NCBI GenBank assembly: GCA_030704615.1
Contig: CM060733.1
Span: 10,976,001 to 11,040,000 of the forward strand
Length of the DNA stretch: 64,000 nt
Reading direction: 5' to 3'
From: Takakia lepidozioides
Lineage: Eukaryota > Streptophyta > Takakiopsida > Takakiales > Takakiaceae
Notes under the pieces: model-generated
Databases searched by the model: none
Told to the model about the DNA's origin: nothing
The model's input: only the letters and a program-made list of their open reading frames with translations
Made by a program: the position numbers and the translations under genes
Shown here: positions 37,101-47,920 of the stretch, in pieces
Layout: the number at the start of each line of letters is the position of its first letter
Position numbering within the stretch: the stretch's first letter is position 1

Positions 37101-38563
37101 AAAACAATCCGCGTGCCGAAACGTACCAACAACCTTATGCTCTTGATTGTTTAGAGTGATGGTTGCATTTGTCAATGGCTCGACATACCACTTCTTTCCT
37201 CCCTTGCTATCTTGAAGGAATGGTTTCAGACTTATTCTCTGCTGGTTGTACTCCCACCATTCATCCCATAGGCCCCAACACAAACTGTCTCTTCCTTTGT
37301 TGCATTGGGACCTTTGCTGTAATTGTCAATCCTCGATCAGATCTCCCCGTTGGGCAGCGTCAACACAAGCGTATGGAGTTTGTGATGATGATGCTCCCAT
37401 TGTTGATGCCACAATTGGATTGTCAAGTGGTGGGGACGGCAACACAGGTTGACTGACCAAGAAAGAGCTTAGATCCCGTTGCTTTACATCTTTGGCAATC
37501 ATAGGCTTTGGAGGCCTTCCTCTCTTTTTGCAAGGTCCTTCACTACTTCCAACCTTCTGGCAAATCTCTGCATCGACATGAGTTTTTCCTTTCACATGCT
37601 CTGTCAAAGAGATTGCAAAGAACCTGTCCTTGGAAACAAGAGTAGCCACTTCGAATCCAGTGGGCACCTAATCCTTATGGAACCCAACTGCGAATAGTCT
37701 CCAATTGTGGCTTCCACAATCTCAAATCTGTTTCCAGGATTGTCCTCACAAAACCGAGCGACTTCCTCTAATGCCTCCTTCACCCTGTTCTTCTTTGCGT
37801 CTAATGCTTCATCTGCATTTACAGGGCTGATGACACATTGTGATGAACCCTTCCCATGACGCCTCTCATAGGCTATGCGATGCCCCTCACTCCTCAAATG
37901 AGATCTCATAAAGTTTGCACATGCATCATATGGTTTGTTTTTCCCAGACCGTGCATAAACATCCTCACACTCAACACACCATATGTGGAACATTGCTTGT
38001 CCTTGTTGATCCTTTGTCATCAGCTCAAACTTGTCACATCGTCCTTCTGCAGAGATTTTCCTTTCAACGGCTCTAATCTCTTTCTGCCATTTTTGAATAT
38101 CGTTGGATGTAGCCAACGTGCTGCACAATCTACCAGATCTCTGCTGAAGTGCATGCTCATGTGCATGGTCTTCATTTCCACCATCGCCAGCAAAGGGTGT
38201 ATCAGGGTCCATCCTCATCTTGGTAGACACTGGTGTCGGGTCCTCGCCTGGTCTGTCCTCATGCAAGATCGTAGAACCACTGGAAGATAGAGGTCTTTTC
38301 AATCCTTGGTCCCCATCATTTTGGTCTGAAATCTTAATGTGTACAGTATCCCCTTTCAGAACCATCCTCTCTTCTTGCTTGGCTGAAAGGACACTACCCC
38401 CCATGGAAAGGAAATGAAATTTTGCTGAGACAAGCTCATCACCTATAATTTCTGCTCGGATGCATTTGTATGTGACACCTTGCATAGTGAACACAGAACC
38501 AAGCTTGTTTGGTGATGCATCTCCTCCAACAAGCAGGACTTTGACTTCCAACTCTTCTTCCAT
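34162..38563 (-). pseudogene. Element I transposase, zinc-finger/RNase H-like, unclassified
   Basis: Consecutive minus-strand frames (38563-37604, 37667-37326, 37283-36705, 36805-36143, 36146-35499, 35625-34162) read as one protein of roughly 1,300 aa. It shows a Cys-Cys...His-His finger (CVECEDV...HLRSEGH) near the start, a second finger-like part, and an AT-hook-like KKRGRPPKP. A Cys pair follows (CSACSS), then MVAEDETVVKRLVRW...LLGFCG (resembling the P-element/THAP9 catalytic core style). Later come SDVYEIFFS and another RKGRPRK basic patch. Some frame changes may be introns; others (about 37655) look like frameshifts. Role: probably excision and insertion of Element I. The family is not certain. 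Confidence 0.6.
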
Positions 38564-38599
38564 GATGAGTTCACCTGCAAAATGCAATGAAAACATTTC

Positions 38600-39480
38600 A
38601 AATCAGACCTTGATAGACCAATAACAAAGCACCCGGGTTGGAAGGTTCCAAAGTCCTGTTTTATACAACCCTATAGGCTGCCCAAGTAGGAACTACGTTC
38701 ATAAGAGGATGAAATGTATACAGAAGCAAGTACCTGATTGATGAGTTTGATGTTGTTAATTTTTGCTGCTGCTATTGACCAAATGCTGCTACTACTACCA
38801 CTGCTAGTAGCCCTCTTGGGTGATCCTGAACCCACAGTCCATCCTTGCATCAGCGGCTAGCCCTCCCTCCACACTAACATATTTAAATACAAAGTTCTGT
38901 CAAACTCCCTACGATGTTGCATGAAGAAAGCTCACCTTGTTGACAATATTGTCCCACCGCTGTGGATCAAATTTATAGAACTCCTGCCAGCACTGTTCCT
39001 TGCTCCAAATCTGGCCCTCTTGGATGATTTTGCACCCACGATCCTCTCCCTGCATCACAGCTACCCCTCCCTCCACACTACCAATGCGTACATCATGCCT
39101 CTGCAGCTACTACTGTGGCTTCCAGTTGACCATCTACCCATCCAGGTTTCTTGTAGCTATCATTCCACATGGAATCATAGGTAATCTGGAGCTTGGAATC
39201 CGCCATCTGGAAATCTAGGGACGACTCTGATAATAGGGAAAACAGGCTGAAATGTGTTGAAGAAGGTACTTTCATTAGCAGTCCCTTGTTCTATCTATTA
39301 TCTTTTTTTAGGTACTGTCATGTTACCACCTCGGCAGCAACTTGCAAAGTCACTCTAGAGCACCGCAGATCCACCCAACGAGCTAACTTACAGAATTCAA
39401 TACATATGCTTCAGGGCTGAGTCTGATGAGAGGGAAAAACAGGCTGAAACAGGTCAAACCAGAAGGTGCCCTCAGGCTGA
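38600..39480. other. Repeat-derived stretch between transposase and LINE copies
   Basis: It includes CTACTACTACCACTGC simple sequence and two copies of a CCTCCCTCCACACTA phrase (about 38865 and 39065). It also carries the dispersed repeat shared with 27.1-27.4 kb. No coding region is recognised. Confidence 0.5.
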
Positions 39481-39654
39481 AATACGTTGAAGAAGGTACC
39501 TTTCATCAGCAGTGCCTTGCTTTATCAATTGCGCTGTTGCCGCTGCTGTTTCCAGTTGACCATCCACCCACATTGTCCCACCATTGACTGGGGTCAGAAA
39601 AGTGTCTCATTCCAAAGCTTCTCTTCATCTCTGTGGTGCTATTGTAGGGTGACT

Positions 39655-40250
39655 TCAATGCCCAAGTGGGCAAAGGGCTCCATCAGGACGATATCATTGG
39701 GTCTTTTGGTGAGGACGAGCTGAATTCTAATGGCAGACGGTTAATTAACTGTCTGGAAGAGCTTCAGCTTTTGACCTTGATTAACAAGACAAGAGGTGAC
39801 CAAGTGCAGTGGACTCGTGGAAATCCCAAACTGGGGAACGTTCCATTGTGGACTATATCATAATGGACAAAAATTTGTTCCCCTGTGCCAATGTGTTGAT
39901 CACAGAACTGATATTGGTACCCTCTGACCACTTTCTGGACTGAGATCAAAAGGTGTTTTCCCAAGGCCAGTAGAAGAGATTCTCAAGGACCTGGACCTGG
40001 ATCCGCAAGTCTTGACCCTGCTGGATAAATCAAACTTAGAGGCTGTAGTGTCCAAAGCCATGTCTATTGCCATGAGATTGTCTGATGAAAATGAAGTTAG
40101 GCATAAAACTTCCCTGAACTTGTTTCTAGTCAGTGACATGGGGGAGGACATCTTGGATGACCTCAAGGGTCCACCCACTCTCGGCACTAGACTGAAATTT
40201 AAACTCAGGGAAGGAAGCCTACCTTTGAACATGAAACAGAAGTAGAGAGG
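39655..40250 (+). pseudogene. Internally deleted LINE copy
   Basis: An endonuclease end piece (GDFNAQVGKGLHQDDIIG, 39650-39860) is joined directly to the C-terminal region (ILKDLDLDPQVLTLLDKS..., about 39970-40240). The whole reverse transcriptase between them is missing. It is the same family as the minus-strand copy at 40797-43640, with nearly identical protein wording in both shared parts. Confidence 0.8.
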
Positions 40251-40259
40251 AAAAGGGGA

Positions 40260-40790
40260 GTGCACTCTCCCAAGTGAACCTGCATCATTCAGTTGGCAAG
40301 ACCGTGTCTGAAAAATTGATCCATTTGAAGACACCACGGTGCAGCTGAGCACAGCCTGACATGACAACAATTAAACATCATACTGAGACAAGAGAAGCAG
40401 TCAAGGACACAGTCATGCATATGGCAGCAAGTGATCACCCTTCAAACATGATTGAAAACATACATGAGGTCAAAGGCATAAGAAATCAGCGAAGGGTACT
40501 GCAGCTAACAGTTGGAGTGTCTTTAAAGACAAAGGGAAGAGAAAGAAACACTTCACTGGCAATGAGGGGAGGCTGTGGAAACGCCAAGAGGATGGCACAA
40601 ATGGTAGAAATAACAGGGCTGGGCAAAGGATCCTGCAGGAAGAAGAAAGAGTATGTCAGCATGGAAAGGACGTGCAGCTCATTCCAACAGAAAGGGGAAC
40701 ATTCGTGCAAATAAGTACAACAACCAATTGCCCTTCAATTATGGCTGGAATTTTCCAAAAGGCGAGGGATGATAAGGATGAGATTGTACT
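40260..40790. other. Degraded LINE-adjacent sequence
   Basis: Open but unrecognised frames on the plus strand (40361-40714) contain basic stretches. ACCACGGTGCAGCTGAGC at about 40335 is shared with 27505, which suggests retroelement origin. Nothing further can be said. Confidence 0.4.
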
Positions 40791-40796
40791 CATAAG

Positions 40797-43640
40797 ACGT
40801 TGTTTGCCGTAGCCTTGTGGCCATTGACCCGCGCCCAGTTTCAGTGGGAACAAAAGGAACAGGGCTGACGTTGGTAGTAAGACTTACCATCGTATAAGGA
40901 ATTAATCCGGGTTTTCCAGATATCCTCTAGAAAACCCTTCACACAAGCATCAATCTGCTGTGTGTGATTTGCCCAAAAACTAGGCCTCAGGAGGGCCTGG
41001 GCTTTTGGCTCAGCCTCGAGACTTTCAAAGTTGGTAAACAGGGGTACAGGCACCATTCCCTTGATAGAATTGAAGAGAGCCTCTCTTTGGTGAGAGAACC
41101 CGGACAGCGTATCAGAAAATGAATATTGTCTTCAGATTGCCCACACAACGGACAATTGCACTCTCCCTTTCCTCTCTGCTTCTGTTTGCTGTTCAAAGGT
41201 AGGCTTCCTGCCCTGAGTTTAAATTTCAGTCTAGTGCCAAGAGTGGGTAGACCCTTGAGGTCATCCAAGATGTCCACCCCCATGTCACTGACTGGAAACA
41301 AGTTCAGGGAAGTTCTCTGCCTAACTTCATTTTCATCAGACAATCTCATGGCAACAGACATGGCCTCAGACACTACAGCCTCTAAGTCAGATTTATCCAG
41401 CAGGGTCAAGACTTGCGGATCCAGGTCCAGGTCCTTGAGAATCTTTTCTACTCTCTTCTGCCAGGACTTAGCCTGTTTGACAGGGCGGTCCTGTTTCCAA
41501 GATATAGAGTCAATCAACTTAGGATATCTGGTGTTGGGCATATGTTGCAGCTGACCCCACCATCTGACCTTGAATTCATCTCGTCGGGAGCTTAAGGATG
41601 GAATGCCAAACTCACCCCCCGAACAGCCACATTGGCTGTTTTGGAGCATGCTGACATACACTCCTTAAGCACCCCCACTTGAATGGATTCTAGAGACTTA
41701 GCCTGGTTGGAGTTATCAACCCATATAGCAGATCCGTACTCCAAGGCAGGTCTAATAACGCGACAAAGCATGGTTTTCTTAACCTCAGAGATGACCCCTC
41801 TGCAGTGGAAAAATTTAGTGAGCCCCAGAGCTTTGCCCTTGCCAGTTCCAACAACTTTCCGGATATGTGCATCCCAATTACAATTGGAGGAAAACTCAAC
41901 GCCCAGGTAAGTGTAGGAAGGGAGGACTGGGATCTCTTGGCTACCCCACTGCCACTTAAGATCACTTCCTCCCTCTCCTCTGTCGTTGAATGCTACCACT
42001 GCACATTTGCTGACATTAGCCTCTAGCCCCCAAAGATCAAAGTATCTCTTCGCGCAATAATCAACTCCTGAGTGTGATGCCACGGTAGTTCCCCGGTTCT
42101 TCTCTGTCACCCTTCTTGTATAGACTGACAATGACCCCCTGTCGCCAGCGAAAGGGGATCATTTCAGTCTTCCAGATAAGGTTAAAGAGGAGAACTAGGG
42201 CCTCTATCATGGGATCGCCACCGTGCTTGATAAGCTCGTTGACAATACCATCAGGTCCACCAGCTTTATATCCATTTAAATGTTTGCTTCCACAATCTCA
42301 GAAGAACTAATGGGAGCGTTATAAGCCATTGAAATATACTCCAGTTCATTAGGGCTGTTTTGAATCATAGGAACAATTTTTCCAACTGTGTCCCTCCATT
42401 CAGCAGAAGACCCCTCACTGTTAGACCTAGAAGTTCTGCCAAGGATACTGTAGTGAGTTTCAAAGGTTTTGACAATGTCAACCGATGAAGTCACCACTGC
42501 ACCTTTAGTAGTCTTCAGCGCTTGTACTTGCTGACCGTTTTTAGGCTTGTACAAACGTTGAAGGGCCAACCATAATTTCTTGTCATTACCACCATGGTGG
42601 TTTGAGTTTATTTCACTGTATAACTTATCCCAGTATAATTTCTTCTGAGACCTAACAAGCTGATTGATATCTTTCCGGAGCTGATAGTACCTCGCCCACA
42701 ATTCTCTGTTGGTTTTCAAATTGCAGCACTCTTTATAGAGGGCTCGTCCTCACCAAAAGGCCCAATGATATCGTCCTGATGGAGCCCTTTGCCCACCCGA
42801 GCATTGAAGTCACCCAATAGCACTACCTGACCTTTGGCAAGGAACGAAGCACAGTCCAGCTTTACATCTTCGAAGGCTTTGTCTGCGTCAGCACTAAGGG
42901 TCCCCTCTGTGGGCATGTAAACACAACCCACAAAGAGGTCCTTCGTACTCATGCCGCCCTTCAGATTCAGTTTTAGCCAGATACTATATTCGTACCTCAA
43001 ACCCTTGTTGATAATTTCACAATTATCAAACAAGAAATCACGGACAAAGAATCCAACCCCTTTTTGACCGCGTTTGGCAGAGGCTGCCTTGAGAGTACAC
43101 ATCCTACGTGCCCATTTATAACCATTGACATCTCCAACCAGTTTATCCGAAGTTTCCCATGTTTCTTGCCCAGCACAGATATGAAGGAAGGACTTGTCCC
43201 ACTTCGAGTTGTTTCCTTTGGTTAGTAAGCCCTGAGAAGTTGAAAGTGGCCAGCCGCAAGCCAGCCCTTTGCATGTGAATTGTTTGTCGTCTAGGTAGCT
43301 TGGGATTGCTCCTGGACGCCCAACCGTTCTGCAAAGGGGGGACAATTACCCCATGTGTAGATTTCGCTCGTCTTGTGTAAACTCTTGAGTACAAATCCTT
43401 CAGATTCAGGACATTCAGGTTCTGTACACTTAGGGGCATCTTGTCCCTCTGGCTGTTTGGATTCAATAAGGATGAGAATAGGCCTGATACAGTGAGTACA
43501 ACCATTGTGTCACGCCAATCATTATTAGGAAAGAAAATAGGCCTAATGTGCTCATTATCTCTGATGACTGGGAATCTTGATGCCCATGTCCTCCTGTCAT
43601 TGCTGCACAACAATCCGCCACCACACCCGCATATCATCAC
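40797..43640 (-). pseudogene. LINE ORF2 (endonuclease to C-terminus), RT core deleted
   Basis: Read from 43640 leftward: an APE-like endonuclease (LATFNFSG, ICAGQETWE, VLLGDFNARVGKG; 43345-42716), a linker (42719-42276), and the start of RT (VIVSLYKKGDREEPGNYR near 42110). The frame then jumps directly to the post-catalytic region (DLWGLEANVSKCAVVAF, LPSYTYLGV). The central RT with the catalytic Asp-Asp pair is missing. A C-terminal CCHC motif (CPLCGQSEDNIHFLIRC, about 41150) precedes the 3' end. A frameshift near 43200 also breaks the endonuclease. The 3' end matches the fragment in the BGAL intron. Confidence 0.85.
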
Positions 43641-43792
43641 CGATCAGCCCAGGCTTGCCCCACATTCCCGCGCACTTACTTCATCCCTTCGATTCCTGCC
43701 CTCTACATACATCACAACCTCAAACCTTCTCCCAAGTCAGTGCCCTCACCACATTCTGGTGCCCTCACCACATTGTCCTACCATGCCCTGTG

Positions 43793-43935
43793 GAGAGGAG
43801 GGGAGAGGAGAGGAGGAAAAAGAGAAAGCCCGCGGAAGGGAAGGTGAACGCGGGAGTGGAGGAGAAAGAAAAGAGAAAGCCGCGGGAGGTCAGGGGAGAA
43901 AGATCGTGGAGCGAAAAAAAAAAAAAAAAACAAAC
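43793..43935. repeat. Purine-rich tract
   Basis: About 140 bases are almost all A and G on the plus strand (GGAGAGGAGAGGAGG..., ending in a run of A). This is low complexity; the Lys/Glu/Arg-rich frames across it are artefacts of composition. Confidence 0.85.
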
Positions 43936-44169
43936 ATACAAAACGACGATTCCACTATTCGATCCCGGGATGCATCGCGGCGGAATCGCCATTCTTACCA
44001 CTACACTATCCCTAAAAACTCAACAACCCCCTCCTGTAAAATTATATTTAAGGTGTTTTAAACCCCCCTCTGTATGTATAATGTTGTACATGGGGGGGTT
44101 TAAAATACCCCCTCCTGTGCACGCACGTGGCTGGTATTTAATGAGGAGTGCACCCCCCGGGCCAACACA

Positions 44170-44888
44170 CTTACGCTACATCTATGTATCACAAAAGCAA
44201 TCTAAATATATATATACACATATAAAGATTTCCTTCAAGAGCCTTAAAGTTTCTTCCAAGGGGGTCGCTCTTGTGACGTCGGGGAGTTGCAACCTCCACA
44301 GCCTTAGTGCCCAGCCCCAACCCCAGCCCCAGCATCGTCGCCGTTGTTGCACCCCTCCACTGCCAGGCGCCCCAAGCGACGTCTTTGGATTAATCTCGGT
44401 TCTCCCCTGCACCTCGCCATGCATTTTATTCCAAATACTCTCTTCTAATCCTTGCAGATGTTGGTTATTATGTCTGAAAAAACCATCTTCTGCAAGAAAA
44501 TCGGCTCGACAGACTCTCCCGTCCGTCATTGTTCCTTCAGATCTTCAAGCTGGTCCAGTCATGTCGTTACCAGACTCTCCAGAACCACATCCTCTGCTCA
44601 CCTCCATCCTCAAAAGTACCTTTTATTCGGAACAGGCTGCTATTATCTCCCTGTCAATTGACCCTGTTTCAAGTGACAAATTCTCTCATGTCAATACTCC
44701 CCTCACTCAAGAGGCCAAACAAAACCTTTCTGCGTTGTTTGTGGAAATTAAGAGGACAAACCACAAAGCCCCAGCCAATTACTCCTGGGTCAAATCTCTC
44801 CATCCCAAAGATCGTCGTGTTAAGTTCTACTTTGATCCTCCAAGGCCATCAATTGGGGCTCCCAGCCCCAACCTTCTCAGCCTGACAG
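44170..44888 (+). mobile_element. LINE sequence upstream of ORF2
   Basis: After the Element I target duplication the sequence runs into an open frame (from about 44550, SPEPHPLLTSIL... to LLSLTDVN at 44898). It abuts and slightly overlaps the ORF2 start at 44889. I infer it is the C-terminal part of LINE ORF1, though no domain is visible. The first 250 bp are CCAGCCCC-rich. Confidence 0.4.
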
Positions 44889-47233
44889 ATGTTAATTGAC
44901 CTTCATTCATGGAATATCAGAGGGATGGGAATGGACCCAGCTGCTCTCAAGAGAGTCAAGATTAAATCTTGGCTCAATCCATTCTTGCAGAAAGACTCAA
45001 TAGTCTTTCTACAAGAACACAAATCGAACCAACCAAAAATAAATCTACTTACGGATCACCTGTGGCCAAGGACCAATGCCCTTTGGAAAACAACCTCTCA
45101 GGGCAGCCGAGGTGGCACCTCCATCCTTCTCTCGCCCTCTCTGCAACCTTTGCTCGTAGCTGAAGAATCCTGGATCCCTAGACGTCTTCAATTTTGTGCC
45201 CTAAAGCTCCCAAACAATACAGGCACATTGGGTCTGGTTAACATTTATGCGCCAAATATTTCTTATGGCAGGAGCCAATTTTGGTCCAGTCTCTCGGACA
45301 AAATGACGGCTCAGCCCAACATTGACAGTTGGATCGTCATGCGGGACTTTAATATGGTAGAATCTCCATAGGATAGAAGAGGTGAGATTGGGCCTAATTC
45401 AAACATAGAGGACGTGGATCACTGGCTGCAATGCACCCAAATCCACAACCTGGTGGAGGCAGCCCCTCTTCCGCAGGTGGACACTGACCTCTCTTTCACT
45501 TGGACAAATAACAGAGCCCTGGAACACTTGCAGATGGCCCGATTAGACAGAGCCTATATCTCGTATAACTTGGTTCAATGGACCAAACGACAACAACAAG
45601 AACCAATACCCCAGGGATTTGATCATGCTCCAATTTCGGCTGTTATTCGCATACCACATACTCAGCAAAGAGGGAGAGGGCTGTTCAAACTAAACAGCCT
45701 CATGCTCAAATTACCTTGAGTTCAAAAAAGGTCTCCTCCTCGCCTGGCAACAAGCAGGAAATGCATCTCAGAACCCAGCGGATCGCTTCCTGGATAAAAT
45801 CAAAGCGGTGAACATACAAAACCAGAGGATGAGCCAAACGCTAGCAGCCATAAGAAAATGCAAAGTGTATGCTCTCACAAAATGCCTTAAAGTCTGCCAA
45901 CTGAGGCTAGAGTCACCTCGTTGTGATGAGCACACCTACCTCACATACCTGGAAGCAAGGAAAAACCTGGAAGTACACCACAATTTGAACGAAAAAAAAC
46001 TCAAGTTACAAGCAGGGGTGAACTGGTCCACCAAGGGAGAGAAAATGAGCAAATATTTCTTTGAAAAAACCAAGCTTCGCAGGGCGGTCCAGAACATCAC
46101 GGAACTGACCGATCAAGTTTCAGGGAATCTGGTTTCACACCCCAAGGAACTGGCTAAATTGGTAGCCACTCACTTTGGGAATCTATACCATAGCACTCAC
46201 ATCAGCCTGGAGCCTTCCCAGCTGCAGAAGGACTACCTGGCCCACACTCCCTCCATCCTAACTAGGCATAAGGCACAGACATTGGAGGGATTCACAGAGT
46301 ATGAACTGGAAGAAGCGCTTCTCAAGCTTAAAAACAATAAAGCCCCAGGCATGGACCGCATCACTGCAGAGTTCTACAAAGAGCTTTGGCCAGAGATTTC
46401 GGGTGACTTCACCCTTATGGCTAACTACTTGTTTCATTGTTAGGCAATGCCACCTGCAATGTCCCAAGGAGTCATTACATTGTTGTATAAGAAGGGAGAT
46501 AGGACAAACCTCTCTAACTACAGACCTATCACATTGCTGAATGTGGCCTACAAGATCATTGCCAAAGCTCTCGCCCTTCGCTTGCAGCCCCTGTTGCCCT
46601 CCCTTATCAGACCGAATCAAACGGGATTTATCAAAGGCAGATACATAATGGATAATTTACTGCTGGCCCAAGAGATCCCTCAATATGCAAAGCAAACGAA
46701 ACAAGCTATTGCACTGGTGCTCTTGGACTTTGAAAAGGCATTCGACAGGGTCGAATTGTCTTTTCTTCTTGCAGCACTGGCCAAAATAGGCTTCCCGCAA
46801 TCGTTTTGTCAGTGGGTCAGGATCCTTCTATCCACTTCCACCAGCAGGGTCATTTTCAATGGGGCTTTATCCCAACCCTTCTCCCTCCTTAGATCGGTTC
46901 GTCAAGGTTGCCCACTATCCCCATTCTTATTTCTAGTGGTGGCAGACAGCCTTGGTTACACTCTTCAACATAAAGCTCATCTGACTGGACTGAGAGTCAA
47001 TAACTACATCACTCAGCAGCCTACTCAGGTTCTGGATTCTATGTTTGTCGATGATACCTTTTTCATTCTTTGGGCAGAAACTCAGAACCTTGACAAAGGA
47101 GCGGAATGCCTGCAACTATTTTGTTCAGCGTCTGGATTCAAGGTGAATTGGAACAAAACTTGTGCTCTTATAGTAGGGGACCTCTCAAACAACAACCTGG
47201 GTATCGCTCCTATATTGGGGGTCAATCTAGGCC
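44889..47233 (+). pseudogene. LINE ORF2, 5' part: endonuclease and reverse transcriptase
   Basis: An APE-type endonuclease starts LIDLHSWNIRGMG with FLQEHKS, LVNIYAPN and later LDRAYIS...FDHAPI (to about 45720). RT follows: GVITLLYKKGDRTNLSNYRPI, LDFEKAFDRV, RQGCPLSPFLF and the catalytic FVDDT at about 47046. In-frame TAGs interrupt at 45370 and 46441, and the frame shifts between 45718 and 45808. The protein would nick target DNA and copy the LINE RNA onto it. Reading is cut at 47233 by Element II and continues at 58376. Confidence 0.9.
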
Positions 47234-47454
47234 AACGACACCACCGCGTGAGCCTGGCGCGTGAGCGTGTGAGCGTACACTCACACAACGATGACGTGGC
47301 GTGAGCCTACGCTCACGCAGCTGACGTGGCGTGAGCCTGGTCCAGGTCATGCCATGTCACCACAAAGAAGGTGGGCCTATAACCGTGGGGCCCCCAACTG
47401 CTGATTTCACCACATGAAGGTGAAACGGATGAAGGGTTTTGGGCTTTCCTGGAG

Positions 47455-47722
47455 TTCAACCTTCTCTTAACAGGAGCTTCATTTCCTAGAACTGAAATGA
47501 ACGTTGTGTTAACACAAGGTTGTTTTCCTGGAACTAAAATCAACATCGTGTCAACACTAGGTTATTCGGAGAACTTGTTAACAGGAGGTTGATATGAAGT
47601 TCTCCGAATCAACCTCGTGTTGACACGATGTTGTTTTCTTAGAACTAAAATCAACCTTGTGTCGGCACAAGGGGGATTTGGAAAACTCCAAGTAAACCTC
47701 GTTTTAACACGAGGTTGATTTG
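47455..47722. repeat. Palindrome cluster, left side of Element II
   Basis: About seven imperfect palindromes of the form CAACCTCGTGT-TGACACGATGTTG occur here, for example at 47497-47526, 47606-47635 and 47692-47722. They are variants of the CAACCTTGCGT family found at 52.5-55.7 kb. They lie downstream of the transposase gene. Confidence 0.85.
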
Positions 47723-47920
47723 ATCATATGTCTATCTGAAGATAGTTTCTTGTGCTTGCTAATGAAAACAGAATGACAAACCAATGCCACAAATGCATTG
47801 GCCCACGCATAGCAAAGATGTTAGACGACATACATTGAGAGACAATGGACTTGAACAGTCATTCCATTACAAGTTGTAGTCAAGGAAAACACAGATTTCT
47901 TCATGTCAAGTACATGCTTT

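Larger units (their letters stand above)
33858..44161. mobile_element. Element I: 10.3-kb DNA transposon with 8-bp target duplication
   Basis: The left end is CCCGGGGGGGTGCACTC (33858). The right end is its near-perfect inverse, GAGTGCACCCCCCGGG (ending 44161). CCAACACA flanks both sides (33850-33857 and 44162-44169; the following C also matches). Subterminal CCCCCTTCTGTATGTATA-type words occur near both ends (33950-34090 and 44020-44115). It contains the minus-strand transposase gene at 34162-38563 and LINE insertions at about 38.9-43.7 kb. An 8-bp duplication is usual for hAT, P and Zisupton-type elements; these termini match none I can name. Confidence 0.85.

Noticed and set aside
43577-44899. 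440-aa plus-strand open frame as one gene
   Set aside because: It crosses the antisense LINE, a purine tract, the Element I border and LINE sequence; openness is due to composition.
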